Part shown: in pieces, positions 30,180-42,900 of the stretch | How positions within the stretch are numbered: the first letter of the stretch is position 1 | How the letters are laid out: each line of letters opens with the position of its first letter | Source: Setaria digitata | Taxonomy: Eukaryota > Nematoda > Chromadorea > Rhabditida > Setariidae | Assembly (NCBI GenBank): GCA_003640385.1 | Contig: RCAB01000400.1 | Span: 1 to 59,901, forward strand | Direction of reading: 5' to 3' | DNA length: 59,901 bases | Translations under genes and position numbers: made by a program | The notes under the pieces: model-generated | Seen by the model: the letters and a program-made list of their open reading frames with translations, nothing else | What the model was told of the DNA's origin: nothing | Database searches by the model: none

Positions 30180-33171
30180 TTACGTTTTTTGGCTCTTATA
30201 ACAATAGTGGATAGCTGGAGAAGGGTCATCAGATGTTCCATCGTTACCCATCGTGTAAGCACCCATATCATGCCAAATTAGCCAGTCACCTACCTGAAAA
30301 CGCATTTAAACTAATGATATAATTTCTGTTAAAGAGAATGACTTTTCCACTGAATAAAAAAAAGAAAAAAGAAGAAAAACCACAGTAAAATATTCAGTGT
30401 CATCGTAGAACTACAATTCTTCTAAAATTTATGATCTAAAAGTAACATACGACCTGCAAAGGTGGAAGTCTGGTTAACGGGACGACAATATCAGTATCAC
30501 AAGGTTCAGGACCAATAACTGCAGCATATGTACTCATCTTTTCACCAAAAATCATTAAAGGAGAACAGATGGGATTTGAGTGAGTTAAAAGTTTACAGCC
30601 AAATGCCCCATAAAATCCTTCGTTGATTTGGTAAATGCAGCCGATTTTGCCAGCATCTGATTCTGAAAACAGACTTATTTACTACAAATAAATTACTTAA
30701 TGTTCTCATTTATTTCAAAAGTTTCTTATCGACGATGAAAGTTCTCCTCTCTTTTTCCCTGAACTGTCATATAATATATCATTTTATATGAAGACATGAT
30801 ACAATGCTTAATTTCAGGTACCAAATGTTATTAAGCGAATGTTCCACACAGCAATTAACAAGCACTTGATGTAATTTTTTAAACCACCACTATATACTGA
30901 TATAAAAACTTGCCATCATTTGTGAGAAGACTTGCATCAATTAAACGTTTGTCCAAAACACGCGTAACCAAAGAATACGACGAAGCAGCAAAATAAGCAC
31001 CCGGTTCAGCAATTACTTTCACATGTTTGAAGAGTTTTGATGGAAAGAAAAGTGAAAATGCAGCTTGCAATGATTCAGCAATCTGATCGAATGATAAACC
31101 ATCAGTAGCAGTGCTACTTGGGAATCCATCACCCATATCCAAAATATCCATTTTATGACCCATTTCAAGCCCAATATCAAACAATCGCCGACACTGTGCA
31201 ACTCCATATGTATATATCATTGGCGAGGCACAGTATGAGCGTACAGAAATGCTGAAAGTATCTACGACTTAATAAATATATCGCTTTGTTTGCCTCATCA
31301 AATATATTGGTATAGGTAAGTTCAAATGAGAATTGAGATTAATTTGGCATATCACCATAGGCTTAAAGAGTTTCTCGCAAAAAAAAAAAAAAAAAAAAAA
31401 AACATTTCAGTGCAAGCATCATGAGTGTCATTTCAACAAATTTTGTTTTGTAACTAAAAAATGGATCTGTAATTCTCTTAATATTAAATGCAGCTTAACC
31501 ACTGAGTTGAGTCGATGTTTACAACCATTTCTGTTGTAATTAATTTTGATTGAAAATTACGTCGCAAGTCAAAATCAAAGAATAAAGTCAACATACCTTA
31601 TACCTCTTATTGCTACTGGTGTGTCTTTTGTCATACGAAGCAAATCAGCAGCCTTCTCCACATTGAGATTGTCCTTTGCAAGATGATCGCAAATTACTTT
31701 TTGATCCATCGTTACACGTAAAATTATATTTGCTTCAGGGTAATATGTCACGAAACGTTTTAAATCATCCTCCGAATCAATGACAACTGTTCGGATCCCA
31801 CATTCCTTAGCATGACGAATATTGCCACGCGTCCACATTGGATTTCGATAAATGACTCGGTCAACATTGACAATATTCAAAGCCTGAAATTCCACTTTTT
31901 AAAAGACTGTCACATTTACTTCCCATATATTTTTCTGTGAAAATAATATAGGACAACAGGCGTTGAAACTTTAAGGTTTATAAAACACCACCGAATTTTA
32001 GCTGGTCAAATTTGGATGAAATAAACCAACTGTCGAAATCTAATTATTAAATCTAATTTATTTTTTTTTGAGTGATAATTATTATACGTTATGAAATCTT
32101 GATGTCAGATGTAATCAAAATGTGACTGATTTTCACTGATATTTATGCATCTTAAACCACAGAAAACATCTGAATCTCACTCATAAGTGATTTGTCCATA
32201 TAGCACTGATGCTTAAACTTGAAATTAAAAAAAAAAAAAAGGACGAACCGTTTCAACCTCATGTCGATTGCTGCAGCACAAACCTACATTGGTGTTTTGG
32301 GTGAGCAATCTTAAAAGGATACGATCCGGATTGCACCGCACCGTATAGAAAGGTCTGACATTCGGCATTTTTGTGAACCAATTTTCCAGGAAACCATTCA
32401 CAAGTTCCGCATGCATCACAAAAAATGGGTCATGATCATTCTATAAGTGAACTGGTTAACTGTAGGTGTTATACATACACATAGAAATCGGAAAATGACG
32501 ATGGCAGATCAATTGCTAAGTAAACAAAAAACAGCTACATCCTATACTGGATAGTAAAATCTTGATTTAGCTTCAACATAAATCTATTTTACCTACAATA
32601 GGAATTCTTGGTCTTACCAAGATGGCAACCTGTACTACACTGCAAAATGTTCGATTGTTCAAATGGATAAAACACAGTTTGAGAAACATAAAAAAAAATA
32701 TGGGAAGAAAATGTAACTGCAATTCTTTAAGCTCTCAAAAGCACCTGGGAACATAGCCTAGATAATGAAACAATGAGACCACAGATCAACTACAAGTACC
32801 TCAATTTTGTCTCAAATTATCTACTTGAACCTCCTCCAGTTTACCAGTGGAATATCAAAAATGTACGAATAACATACTCGAAGCTAATCAATCCACTCTC
32901 TTCATCCTTCTACAAAATTTGGAAAAAAGATGAAAAAAAGGTTAATTATCTCCATTCCTTACTAGGATTATAAATTAAGAATGAGAAAATAAACTTATAA
33001 ACATACCTTAGCAACTTTAGCCGTTATCAGCTTTCGAATTACATTAAAACAATCACTATCGTAATTAGCATTAAAATCGGATTGCTCAGAAACACCTGTT
33101 ATGCGGCAGGCTTTATCACAATCAAGTTGGCTATTATAAATATGCATATCCAGTGAATGTACTGGTGGCAT
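30180..33171 (-). CDS. ODC/antizyme-inhibitor-like protein lacking PLP residues
   Basis: Six exons join in phase to 434 aa: 33007-33171, 32249-32440, 31597-31883, 30914-31251, 30454-30662 and 30180-30293. Fold-type III (group IV) decarboxylase features run throughout: NVRPFYTVRCN, VDRVIYRNP, IDSEDDLKRF, ILDMGDGFPS, VKVIAEPGAYFA, GEKMSTYAAVIGPEPCDTD and VGDWLIWHDMGAYT. Against mammalian ODC, the Schiff-base Lys69 is Arg (residue 90), Asp88 is Cys (110), and His197 is Ser (217) in GISISVRSYC versus GVSFHVGSGC. The GGG phosphate loop is GDG, and Arg277 is Ala (300). The catalytic Cys360 equivalent remains. Such losses resemble antizyme inhibitors, which bind antizyme and spare ODC; that function is inferred. 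The intron between exons 4 and 5 has a GC-AG boundary (GCAAGT). The TAA stop overlaps a possible GTAAAT donor, so an alternative C-terminus is possible. Confidence 0.85.
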
Positions 33172-33307
33172 GACAATAAGCAGAAAAAAGAATCTGAAAA
33201 ATAAATCTTACCTTACTGAAAAAAAAAAAAAAGAAAAAACAGTAGCATAAAAGATTTTTTATCNGAGGAACAATTATTAAACAGTTAACTATATACTTTT
33301 TAAAGTA
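33172..33307. other. 5' flank of the ODC-like gene
   Basis: A short region with poly-A/T runs and a single N at 33264. It carries the presumed promoter and 5'UTR of the ODC-like gene. Confidence 0.4.
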
Positions 33308-34150
33308 CAGGTGAATTATGGTGGCCTGTACAGACGGACGCAAAATGTACGACGTTTAACGACTTCGGTCCAGTGGCACGGTTTTTCCGGTGGAAGAGAA
33401 GCCGAAACTGAGGGGTGAACTATTTGATAAGCGTAATCAAGTGAAGAAATTTTCAGATATTTCAGCAGGTAAAAACCACTCCAGTAAAATTCGACGATAC
33501 TGAAAAAGAAATGCTTGGGATATCTAATTAAGTATTATAAAAAAATAAAAAAAAATCCGTGAAGACTACGAGATCGATGTCCTTTTTTAAAAAAAAAAAA
33601 TGTTAGTAATGCTAACATAATATGCTTATAACACTTACGAATGTTAACAAAATGGATCAGGATCCCACGGAGGTTCTGCGTTTACGTCAAGTTTGATCTG
33701 AGTACTACCTGGACGAGGAACAGGATCTGAAGACAGCAGAGCAATGCAAAGCTCTCGTATAACCTGAAATACAAAATATCAGTTCAATTAAGGTATCAAT
33801 CAGCAGTGTACCTAAAAAAAAAATTATGTCTGAAAAAAAAAAAAAAAAAAAAAAGGCCAACCGATTGAGGAATTCGATTTGAAGGCGGCGACGAACCGTC
33901 TGTGTGCTCTTCTGGCGAAATTTTCAACGGTTTTTTCGGGCTTCCAAGCCAAAATCAAAGTCCACACACGCTCGAACCCTGCAGCGTATCTGGACCAAGT
34001 CGCAAACACTTCGCACTCGTTAAAATGCTATCAGAGTTGTAGCACACCCCACTGGATCAAGCAGTAGGCCTAAGATTTCTAAATCAATTGATCACTCTTT
34101 TTCGACGTCAAATATCGTCGGATCAATGAACTGACCAATTCTGAAGAAGG
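33308..34150. other. Unassigned GC-richer, coding-like island
   Basis: This block stands out from its AT-rich surroundings. On the plus strand, about 33379-33471 encodes FPVEEKPKLRGELFDKRN and onward, stopping at a GGTAAA donor-like site. About 33857-34066 stays open across IEEFDLKAATNRLCALLAKF and then VHTRSNPAAYLDQVA. A further stretch ends NELTNSEE before GTAAAT near 34150. On the minus strand, 33768-33648 encodes VIRELCIALLSSDPVPRPGS and ends PPWDPDPFC and stop. I recognise none of these. A decayed gene or retroelement fragment is possible. Confidence 0.35.
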
Positions 34151-36276
34151 TAAATAAGCAAAATTAACTATTGTGAATAATAGGAATGGGGGAAAAAAGG
34201 TACTATACCAACGAAATAAACGTTTACGAAACGAAAAATAGCCTCACTTCCCCAATCTAAACGTTATGTAATTTGAAATTAAAGAAGATGAATATGCAAA
34301 TTCCTCTGGCATAAAAATCAATCACACTGGTATTTTTCATTTATTTTCACTAATTCATTATTGTAGGATAATGAGCCACTGGATTTTCGAAATAAAATCA
34401 AATGACATTTTAGTTTTTTATTTTTATCAAGAGAGAGAGAGAGAGAAAAAAAAAATCTCATCCGATTTGCAAGATGCTAGATGATTATCCATTTCCGAAA
34501 CCTTATTTATCTTAGCCGATTAGCAACAACTATCATTATTAATGCGTGTTATAGCTTATTTCGATTTAATCTCTATATTGAATTTAACATGAAAGAAAAG
34601 TAACAAATAATTATTTTCATTTTGTAAAGAAGAAGAGCAAAAAAGAAAAATGAATAATTTTACAGATAAATAAAAAATTATATGTTTATATTTTTATAGA
34701 ATATGACTTTTTTTTTTTTTTTTTCTTTTTGTAAATATATTGAGAATACTACTCATAAAGCATTATTATAAATGAGTTCATTCTAATCTTTCTGAATTTA
34801 CTCCAACTTCAACATGTAAAATATTTAACAAAATAGGAAAAATATAAATAGTAATAATAAAAATAATAGAAGTAAATTCATTCTACTCATAACTAAAATA
34901 TATTTATTTATCAATAAAACAGATAATTTGAATGTGATGACTGATATAAATGTTTAATTCATTTCATTTTACTAATTTTATAATTGAAGAAACAAAAAGA
35001 AAACAAAAAAAAAAAAAGGAAAGACGGAAAATTTTTAGTGTATAATAATGAAAGAGAAGAATGAAAAAAAAAAAATTTAAAAAAAAATAATGAAATGGTT
35101 TCTTTTAATTGAAAATTGAAAACTAAAAATAGTAAATGATAGCTTTCGCTTTTAGCTATGCTTAACGAAAGAAAACGAAGCGTCCAGCAAAATTATATAT
35201 ACCCTAACTAAACTACTTCCTCCACATTTTTCCACTTTTTTTTCTCACTAAACTTTCTTCCGCCTTTTATTCTCTGCAAAAATTTCATTACACGAGAGAG
35301 AGAGAGAGAGAGGTAGTGAAGACAGAATAGAGAGAAAAAGACAGAAAATATATACATATATATATATATATATATAACAACCTTTATCGGAAAGAAGATA
35401 AAATAAAAGAGAAGCAATGCATTCATTACAGTTGAAAATACGAAAGAGAGAGAAAGAGAGAGAGAGAGAAAGAAAGAAAGCAAGAAAAAGAAAATCGATG
35501 GCAGGAGAAAAAAGTTAAAAAAAAAAAAATTTTTAAAAGAATGGATAGAAATGAAACGATGAACTGAGCATTAAAAAGAAAAAAAAAAAGATTAAAAGTA
35601 GAATAAATAAAGAAAAAAAAAAATGGTGGAAAAAGATAATTAGTGATAAAAAAAAGTTATCAGAGAAAGATAAACAAAAAATTAATGTAATAAAACGCTT
35701 ACCAATTTAAAAAATTTAATCAATTAGGAAATAATGAAAATTAGATACTAGAATAATATAATTTAGTAATAGGAACACCTATATATTTATCTTAAATTGA
35801 AAATATATCTTCAACATAGTAGTAGCCTTTAATTAATAAATTACTACAATTTTTCTCCGATTATTAATTTTAGCCTTTTAAATTCTAATTTTTAAGTTTA
35901 ACTTCTAACTTGAACTATTATTAAATAATACAATGAAAAACAAATTTAATGTATAAAAAAAAAAAATGCAGTGCATCAAATTAGCTTTCAGATTTGAGTT
36001 TCGTAGATTTTATTTTACGAAAATTCGAACAAATGATAAGCAAAGCTTACTGAGCTAAAAATTCTCAGACTAAGCTGAGAACTATCACAGATATTTACTA
36101 AGTTCAGACTAAGTGTGAGCTATTACACAAAGTTACTGGAGATGACGTGTGCCATTTAGGTGCTCTCTCCACATCTGTCTTTTTACCTTTTAGGTGAGCT
36201 CAGTCTAGCAATTTTTAAATCAGTCCCTCTTCCTGTTCTTTTTCCCCCTTTTTTTTTTTTCTCTTCCTCAAATTTT

Positions 36277-36309
<33 letters not shown>

Positions 36310-37429
36310 AAAAAGAAAACGAAAATTGATCCAAGAATCCAAGAACAGTATAATCGTAAACAATTTTATGAAAATAATGTTTGGACCAGAAAGTTTGAGA
36401 ATCAAAAACTAAAAATCGACAGAGAATGGAGTTAGGTAGACAGAGTTTGTGTTTAATTATGAAAACATTAAATTATTGATATAAAATCACTTCGATTCCT
36501 TTTCTTTTCTCTCTTTCTCTCCCTCTCTCTCTCTCTCTCTCTTTCAAAGAATCCAAAAATCACCAGTGATCGATGTGGAAATTCTCCGAATTAATCCTGA
36601 ATATAAATGCTTGGCAAATGATAAAAATGACTTTAAAAAAAAAAAAATCGTTTTTTAATATCATACTGAAAAACATGGTAGAAGAGACTAATGCATCCAT
36701 CTCACTGCTAATTTTTATTTTTTTTCCACCCTTTTTTATCCCCTAACTTTTTTTTTAAAAAAAAAAAAAAAGAAAAAAAGTATAGAGTTATCTGCAGTAC
36801 CATTATCCCCATCGTTTATTATCGAAATATTTTTGAAAGTATTTTAACTTTCGATCAAATCAGTGCCAAAATCGTAATTACAGCTACTTTTTTTTTCTTT
36901 TTTTTTTTTTTTTTTTATTATCTATCAAGATACCTCAACGATATGCAAAACATTATTTGACGAGTAAATACATAATTAATAGCATTCGATAAACGTCAAC
37001 AAAAATAATGATAATAGCGATAATAAGAATAATATAATAAAAGGAATGAAAAAGAGATTTTTACGAAAAAATAAGCAAAGCTACAACGATGAGCTTAATT
37101 AATTGGTAATGAACAAGATTAAAAAAAAAAAAAAAAAAANAAAAAAAAAAAAAAAAAAACGATAGCTGAAGTGAAGCAAAACATAATAAGAAAAAGAAAA
37201 TGGATAGAGCACTTTTATATGAATGGGCTAACAAAACTGAGAATTGAGATTGGAAAAAAAAAAAAATCAAATAGGCACTATTTAATGAACAATACGTCGT
37301 TGTAATATTCTGACTAATACATAACTTATCATTATTATTATTATTATTATTATTATTACTACTTCTTCCTCATAATTATAATTTATGATGAAGAGTGATT
37401 AATGCTTTCAAGCTAATAGCAAACTAACA

Positions 37430-37795
37430 AAAATTCAAAATGATCGTTAAAAATTAAATCAAATACTGAACTGAACATTTCATATGATTTGTTTATGTAA
37501 TAATCGTACAGTAATACTAATTCAAAATCGTCATTAAAAAATAAATCAAAAACTAAACTGAACATTTTATGTAATTTGGATGATTTATGACAATAATTAT
37601 ACAGTAATATCGATTTAAAATGATCATTAAAAGTTAAATCAAAAACTGAAATGAACATTTCGTGTGATTTAGATGATTTACAACAATAGCCATACAGTAA
37701 TACTAATTCAAAGTGATCATTAAAAATTAAACACTGAATCGAACATTTCGTGTGATTTGGAAATAATTTATACAATAACCATACAGTAATACTAA
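37430..37795. repeat. Four-copy degenerate minisatellite, about 90-bp unit
   Basis: Four successive units share the blocks AATGATCATTAAAAATTAAA, TGAACATTTCGTGTGATTT and CCATACAGTAATACTAA with substitutions and small indels. The 120-codon minus-strand open frame here is a by-product of the repeat (recurring FNDHFE and LLYDY), not a gene. Confidence 0.8.
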
Positions 37796-38195
37796 ATCAA
37801 CTTATTATTATGTTTAAAAAAAAAAAAATCATTTATTTAACCAGACGACTAACAGCTAAATCAACCAACAATTTTATCTAACAACCACTATTAATCAAAA
37901 ATCAAAAATATTACTTTGTTTTGTTTTTGCTTCGTTACACTCGTGAATGAGCATTTTATCTATCCTATATTATTACTTTAATTATTTAGCACCCAAAAAT
38001 CTGTTCAAATATAGCACCTAGCTACTGTACAAGACTACTTATGTTTCGTTGAAAATGTAATTCGAAATTTAACAAGAAAGAGAGAGCGGTGAAAAAATTT
38101 CTTTAAAATGACAAATTATATCGAATATCTGATGTGATAATATTATTATTATTATTATTAATCATAATATGATTAATAATAATAATTAATAATTG

Positions 38196-38226
<31 letters not shown>

Positions 38227-38620
38227 ACAATAATAATGATAATATCAATTTGATTATGATATTGGAAATCACCAAGAATTTTTTGGAAAAAGAAAAGAAA
38301 AAAGAGAAACGGTGAAATAATTTGTTAAAACAAGAGGAGAATTAGTCGTATTTATATATATTATTTTCGCAAATTAATTCTTTCGCCTTTTCCTTCCCTT
38401 TTTTTTCCATACAGTTGTTACATTTTCTTCCCTTCCGGAAACCAATCACATTACAACTGAGCTATCGTCTTCTCATTCTTTCAAATATTCAACAAAAAAA
38501 GGAGGAATTTTTCTAAAACAAAATTATGAAGGAAAAAAAACAACCAAACTATCCATAATATTGAATAAAAAAAAAAAAAATAGAAAAGAAATATTAGATT
38601 AAGAACAAATAGCTCCTGGA

Positions 38621-39241
38621 TTGATTTATTATTATAACAGACAACTGATTAGAGTTCATTATGCATTGAAACCAATAATAATAATAACGATATACATATT
38701 AAATACGTTAGCAATTTAATTTAATTCATTTTAATAAAATATTGCTCCTTATTGTATATACACACATCGCTATTTATTGGTTACCTTTTTTATCACCATC
38801 AAATTACAAACATCTCAATTAGTTTTCATTTCTTTCCTGCTTATTTCTTAAATTACTTGACAAATAATGAAACAAAAAAAAAAAACCGAACTTTCTTCTT
38901 TTTTTTTTTGCATCCTATTCATTAAACTCCNTTGATTTATTATTATAACAGACAACTGATTAGAGTTCATTATGCATTGAAACCAATAATAATAATAACG
39001 ATAAACATATTAAATACGTTAGCAATTTAATTTAATTCATTTTAATAAAATATTGCTCCTTATTGTATATACACACATCGCTATTTATTGGTTACCTTTT
39101 TTATCACCATCAAATTACAAACATCTCAATTAGTTTTCATTTCTTTCCTGCTTATTTCTTAAATTACTTGACAAATAATGAAACAAAAAAAAAAAACCGA
39201 ACTTTCTTCTTTTTTTTTTTGCATCCTATTCATTAAACTCC
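38621..39241. repeat. 310-bp direct duplication around a single N
   Basis: 38621-38930 and 38932-39241 are almost identical; I see one T/A difference (GATATACAT versus GATAAACAT). They are separated only by N at 38931. This pattern is best explained by an unmerged contig overlap rather than a tandem duplication. Confidence 0.88.
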
Positions 39242-39956
39242 CAATTCTCTCCTCACACTTCTCCACCTACCCCCTTTCTCCCATTGCAAATATTCTTGAG
39301 ATGCCTAAAAATGAAATAACTAATATAATTTTTTATTCAAATTTCTTTTCAAAACTGATCTACTAGGCATAAAATTATTGAAAGCATTTCACAGGAGCAA
39401 TATGTTAACCGAGCAGAAATATGAATAAATAGAAATAATTTATCAAGCTATATAAACTGTATGATTTAGAAGGCTAACTTTTACTCGCTTCATTCAATCC
39501 CAAAATTTTATTTTTGAGATAGACCGATCAATAAGTATTTCATACAGTGAAATATCATCGTAAGTGTGATATGTTGCGGCAGAGAAAACATAAATGGATT
39601 TTTTGCTAGGAGTATAAGAATAAGAAAGAAAAAATAAAGTTCACTTTGTGTTAGCAATAATATGGCTATCAAATGTGTTCTCTTACTATTTTAAAGTATT
39701 CATTAATATGGATGGACAATTTTAATAGCACCACTTCCTCATTTTGAAAATTTCAAAAATTACTTTAAATATTCAAATCCAGGACCTGTGAATTTGAAGT
39801 ATTTACACGGATGCAATTCCAAAATATTCAATGTCAAATAAAATTTAAAAATAAGTGACTTTATGTATACTGGTGAAAAAAGAAAAGTGATGATGAGACA
39901 ACAGTTTTAGAGAGGAAAAGAATGAGGAAGAATACTAAGTAAAAATTAGAGATTAC

Positions 39957-42900
39957 TTAGGAACGACGACTAAACGGAGCATCTGTAGATGAGAATAATC
40001 GTGCCATATCAGCGACCGATTTGCGACCTGATCTGTTATCACCATCCACGGTACAACTTACCGGACGAACCGTAACGATCTGGTCAGGTTTCGGTGGCAG
40101 TGTCGGAGGTATTAACGGTGCGCCAGCTTTATTTCGCCTTGGCACGATGGGTGGTGCAGCTGTATGAGATGTGGTTGGTGGCTGTAAGGATTGAGATGAC
40201 TGTACTGTTCCCATTCCTAAAGCAGTAAAATTTTCCTGGAAAGGTGGTAACATAGCACAGCTACGCGTTACAGCTGATGAACCTGGATGGTGTTCGTCGG
40301 CAGTCGGTAGATTATTGGAATGTGCATCAACCTCAGATTCCCCAGGTGAACAAGTCATAGATTCATTAGCTGCGGTATCATATATCACAGAATTCTCGCC
40401 ATTTTCAGCTCCATTATGATCCTCATGAGCTTCTTCAATAAGCACTTGGGGCTGAAAATCGAAATTTAATTGAGTTCAATTTAAATTGGAGCACTGAATC
40501 CGCTATATCTGTCCCATTGTATGTCGTTTTAATAATTTTTGTTTAGTGTAAATCACTGCAAATAAAAAATTTCGAGCGACCACAAACCTTAATCCCTTTG
40601 AAATTTCTCATGGGCCTTGGACGGCACTTTGATAGATGGTTCAAAGCAGAGGGCATGGGGGGTACATCCAAGTTCACTTTATCTTCCACTTCATCGTTGG
40701 ATAACTCTGTAATCACTGATTTCGGACGATGCGATCTAAAAAAAAAAAAAAAAGAAGGATGGAATTCCAGTGATCATCATTTACAAAAACAACATATAAT
40801 AAAGAAAGATTTGAAAAGAAAACCTATAGCGATTATAGACAGCTAAAACGAATATCACATACTACCTTAGAGCAACCAGTTTTGTAGAATTTTTTGCACT
40901 GATACTCGGTGAACCATTACCACCGTTTTCAAATTCTACACCATCCTTCTCCATACTATTACGCTGCGTACGGTAATCACTTACAATCCCCTGCACAGTT
41001 TCACTAATTAGTTTCCATTTTGTTTCACTAAAAATGGATAAAGAAAGAATTATGAAATTAGCTGAGATATCATGCCAAGAAAAAATTATTCAAATCTATT
41101 TACTCCCATTTTATCACTATCGTTTATTTTACAGGTTATTATTTATTACTCAAGCTGATAGTGCACTATTCATATGAATTTGCCTTAACATACAAAGCAC
41201 AGTATTTTCGCTTCGAAATATCCCCAAGATGCATTTTGCTAACAATTCGTTTTATCTTTATTTCCTTCTTTTAATTCCTCATCAAAACTGTTTCAAACCT
41301 AATCAATATGTGTCAGTATAATGGAAATTACCACAAATAGCTGACGATATTGTTCATTAAAGCTGCACGAGCTAGCGAGTTGCGTTTTAGGATCAAAATA
41401 CGTTCATTTAGACTCTCCTTTTCTGCTGCTTTCATAACAGGATATAAAGACTGCTGTAAGAAAAACAGACTTGAGAGAGGCAATATTCCAGAAAGATTAT
41501 GTAAAATATAAGTATCATGTATGCAATGATAAAGAATCACGAAAATGCATACCTTAACACTGTTTAACACAGCATCATCTATATGGTTTATCACATCATA
41601 AGCTACTTTTTCCAGTTCAATGTTCAACTGTTCAGATAAATCCAACTCATCCAGTGAATGTTTCAGTTCTTCAAAACCACTTTTCGAATTTCCGCCATTG
41701 CATGTTTCGATTTCCTGAAGCTTATAAGTAACTACATTAATATGAACCGAACTGAAAAAAAAAGAAAAACTACAAGTGACGCTCACACAAGAGAAAATTA
41801 AATGATTTGACTTTATAAATATACCTGTTTTGAAGCAATAATTGAACATATGTACTGCTTTTCAGAATGGCTACGTCCTGCACGATTTTCTTCTATGTAT
41901 GCTTCAATCTGAAATACAAAAATTCATCTGAACTTTCACTTGATTCCTGCTCCCATAACTTTCTTTACGCATTTGGTAAAATTTTACCACTAATAATGTT
42001 GCTACTAATAATCATGGTAATATAGCATCAAAGCTGAAGTATACCTCAGTGAGTGCTGTCAAGGTTTTTACACGATCTGCTCGGTTTAACGACTCCGCGA
42101 CATCAAATACAGGAAAAGGAAGACAAATAAGAGTTGAATTTCTGAAGATAAAATATAAATAATAGCAGTAAAGTAAAAGGAATCGAGGATTCAAACAATG
42201 TTTTCCTAAGGCATTTTAAAATCAATCCTTTGGCATACCTTTGAGCACGGCAAACGCAAAATCGACTCTCCAAACAAATAATCTATCTTTCACTATAGTA
42301 TATATTGCCGATCAGAAAGCTATCGCTTATGAAACTCTTCCTTCCGAAACTTACAGTTTTAATGAATGTGCAATATCCACATATCCATCACCGGTAATTT
42401 GATTTTTATCAATAAGGACCGTTTTCAATGAAGTGTTAATTTGCAGTGCCTTTGCCAGCAGACGAGCACCAAAATTACCCATTTCATTACCTAAAGCGAG
42501 ATGCAAATGATTCTCTGCTATTTTCGAAGTGACCAAGAAATAAAGAAATATCTATATTAGAATGGAAAGGGATTGTTTTTTTTTTTTTTTTTTTTGGGGA
42601 ATTACCAGTTATATCAAGATAATGTAAGGAAGATGCAACACCAAGCGTATTTAGCAACACGCTTAAATGTGATCCCAGCCGACAATCTGCGATCGATAAT
42701 TCGTTCAATCTCTGAAATAACAACTTTAATAATAATAATTCATAATTCTTCTGCCTCCTCCCTCCTATCCGCTTATACCCCAGTGCATATTTTAAAATCG
42801 TTTTCAATGACACATTTTTAGTGATAGCATGACTCATTTTTAAAACTAAATAATGCTTTACGACCCACATTTTCTTACAAATAACATTTCATGAGATTCC

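Larger units (their letters stand above)
34151..39956. other. Long low-complexity intergenic region
   Basis: No supportable gene in 5.8 kb. Content is dominated by homopolymers, (GA)n near 34430, 35298 and 35445, (CT)n near 36520, (ATT)n near 37330, and an ATT/AAT inverted microsatellite at about 38140-38230. A degenerate minisatellite lies at 37430-37795 and an assembly duplication at 38621-39241. Confidence 0.6.

Noticed and set aside
37413..37775. 120-codon minus-strand frame with internal repeats
   Set aside because: It is a by-product of a degenerate minisatellite, and the repeats follow DNA units rather than a protein motif.
39178..39366. 62-codon plus-strand frame
   Set aside because: It crosses the artificial duplication around N at 38931 and includes homopolymer runs.
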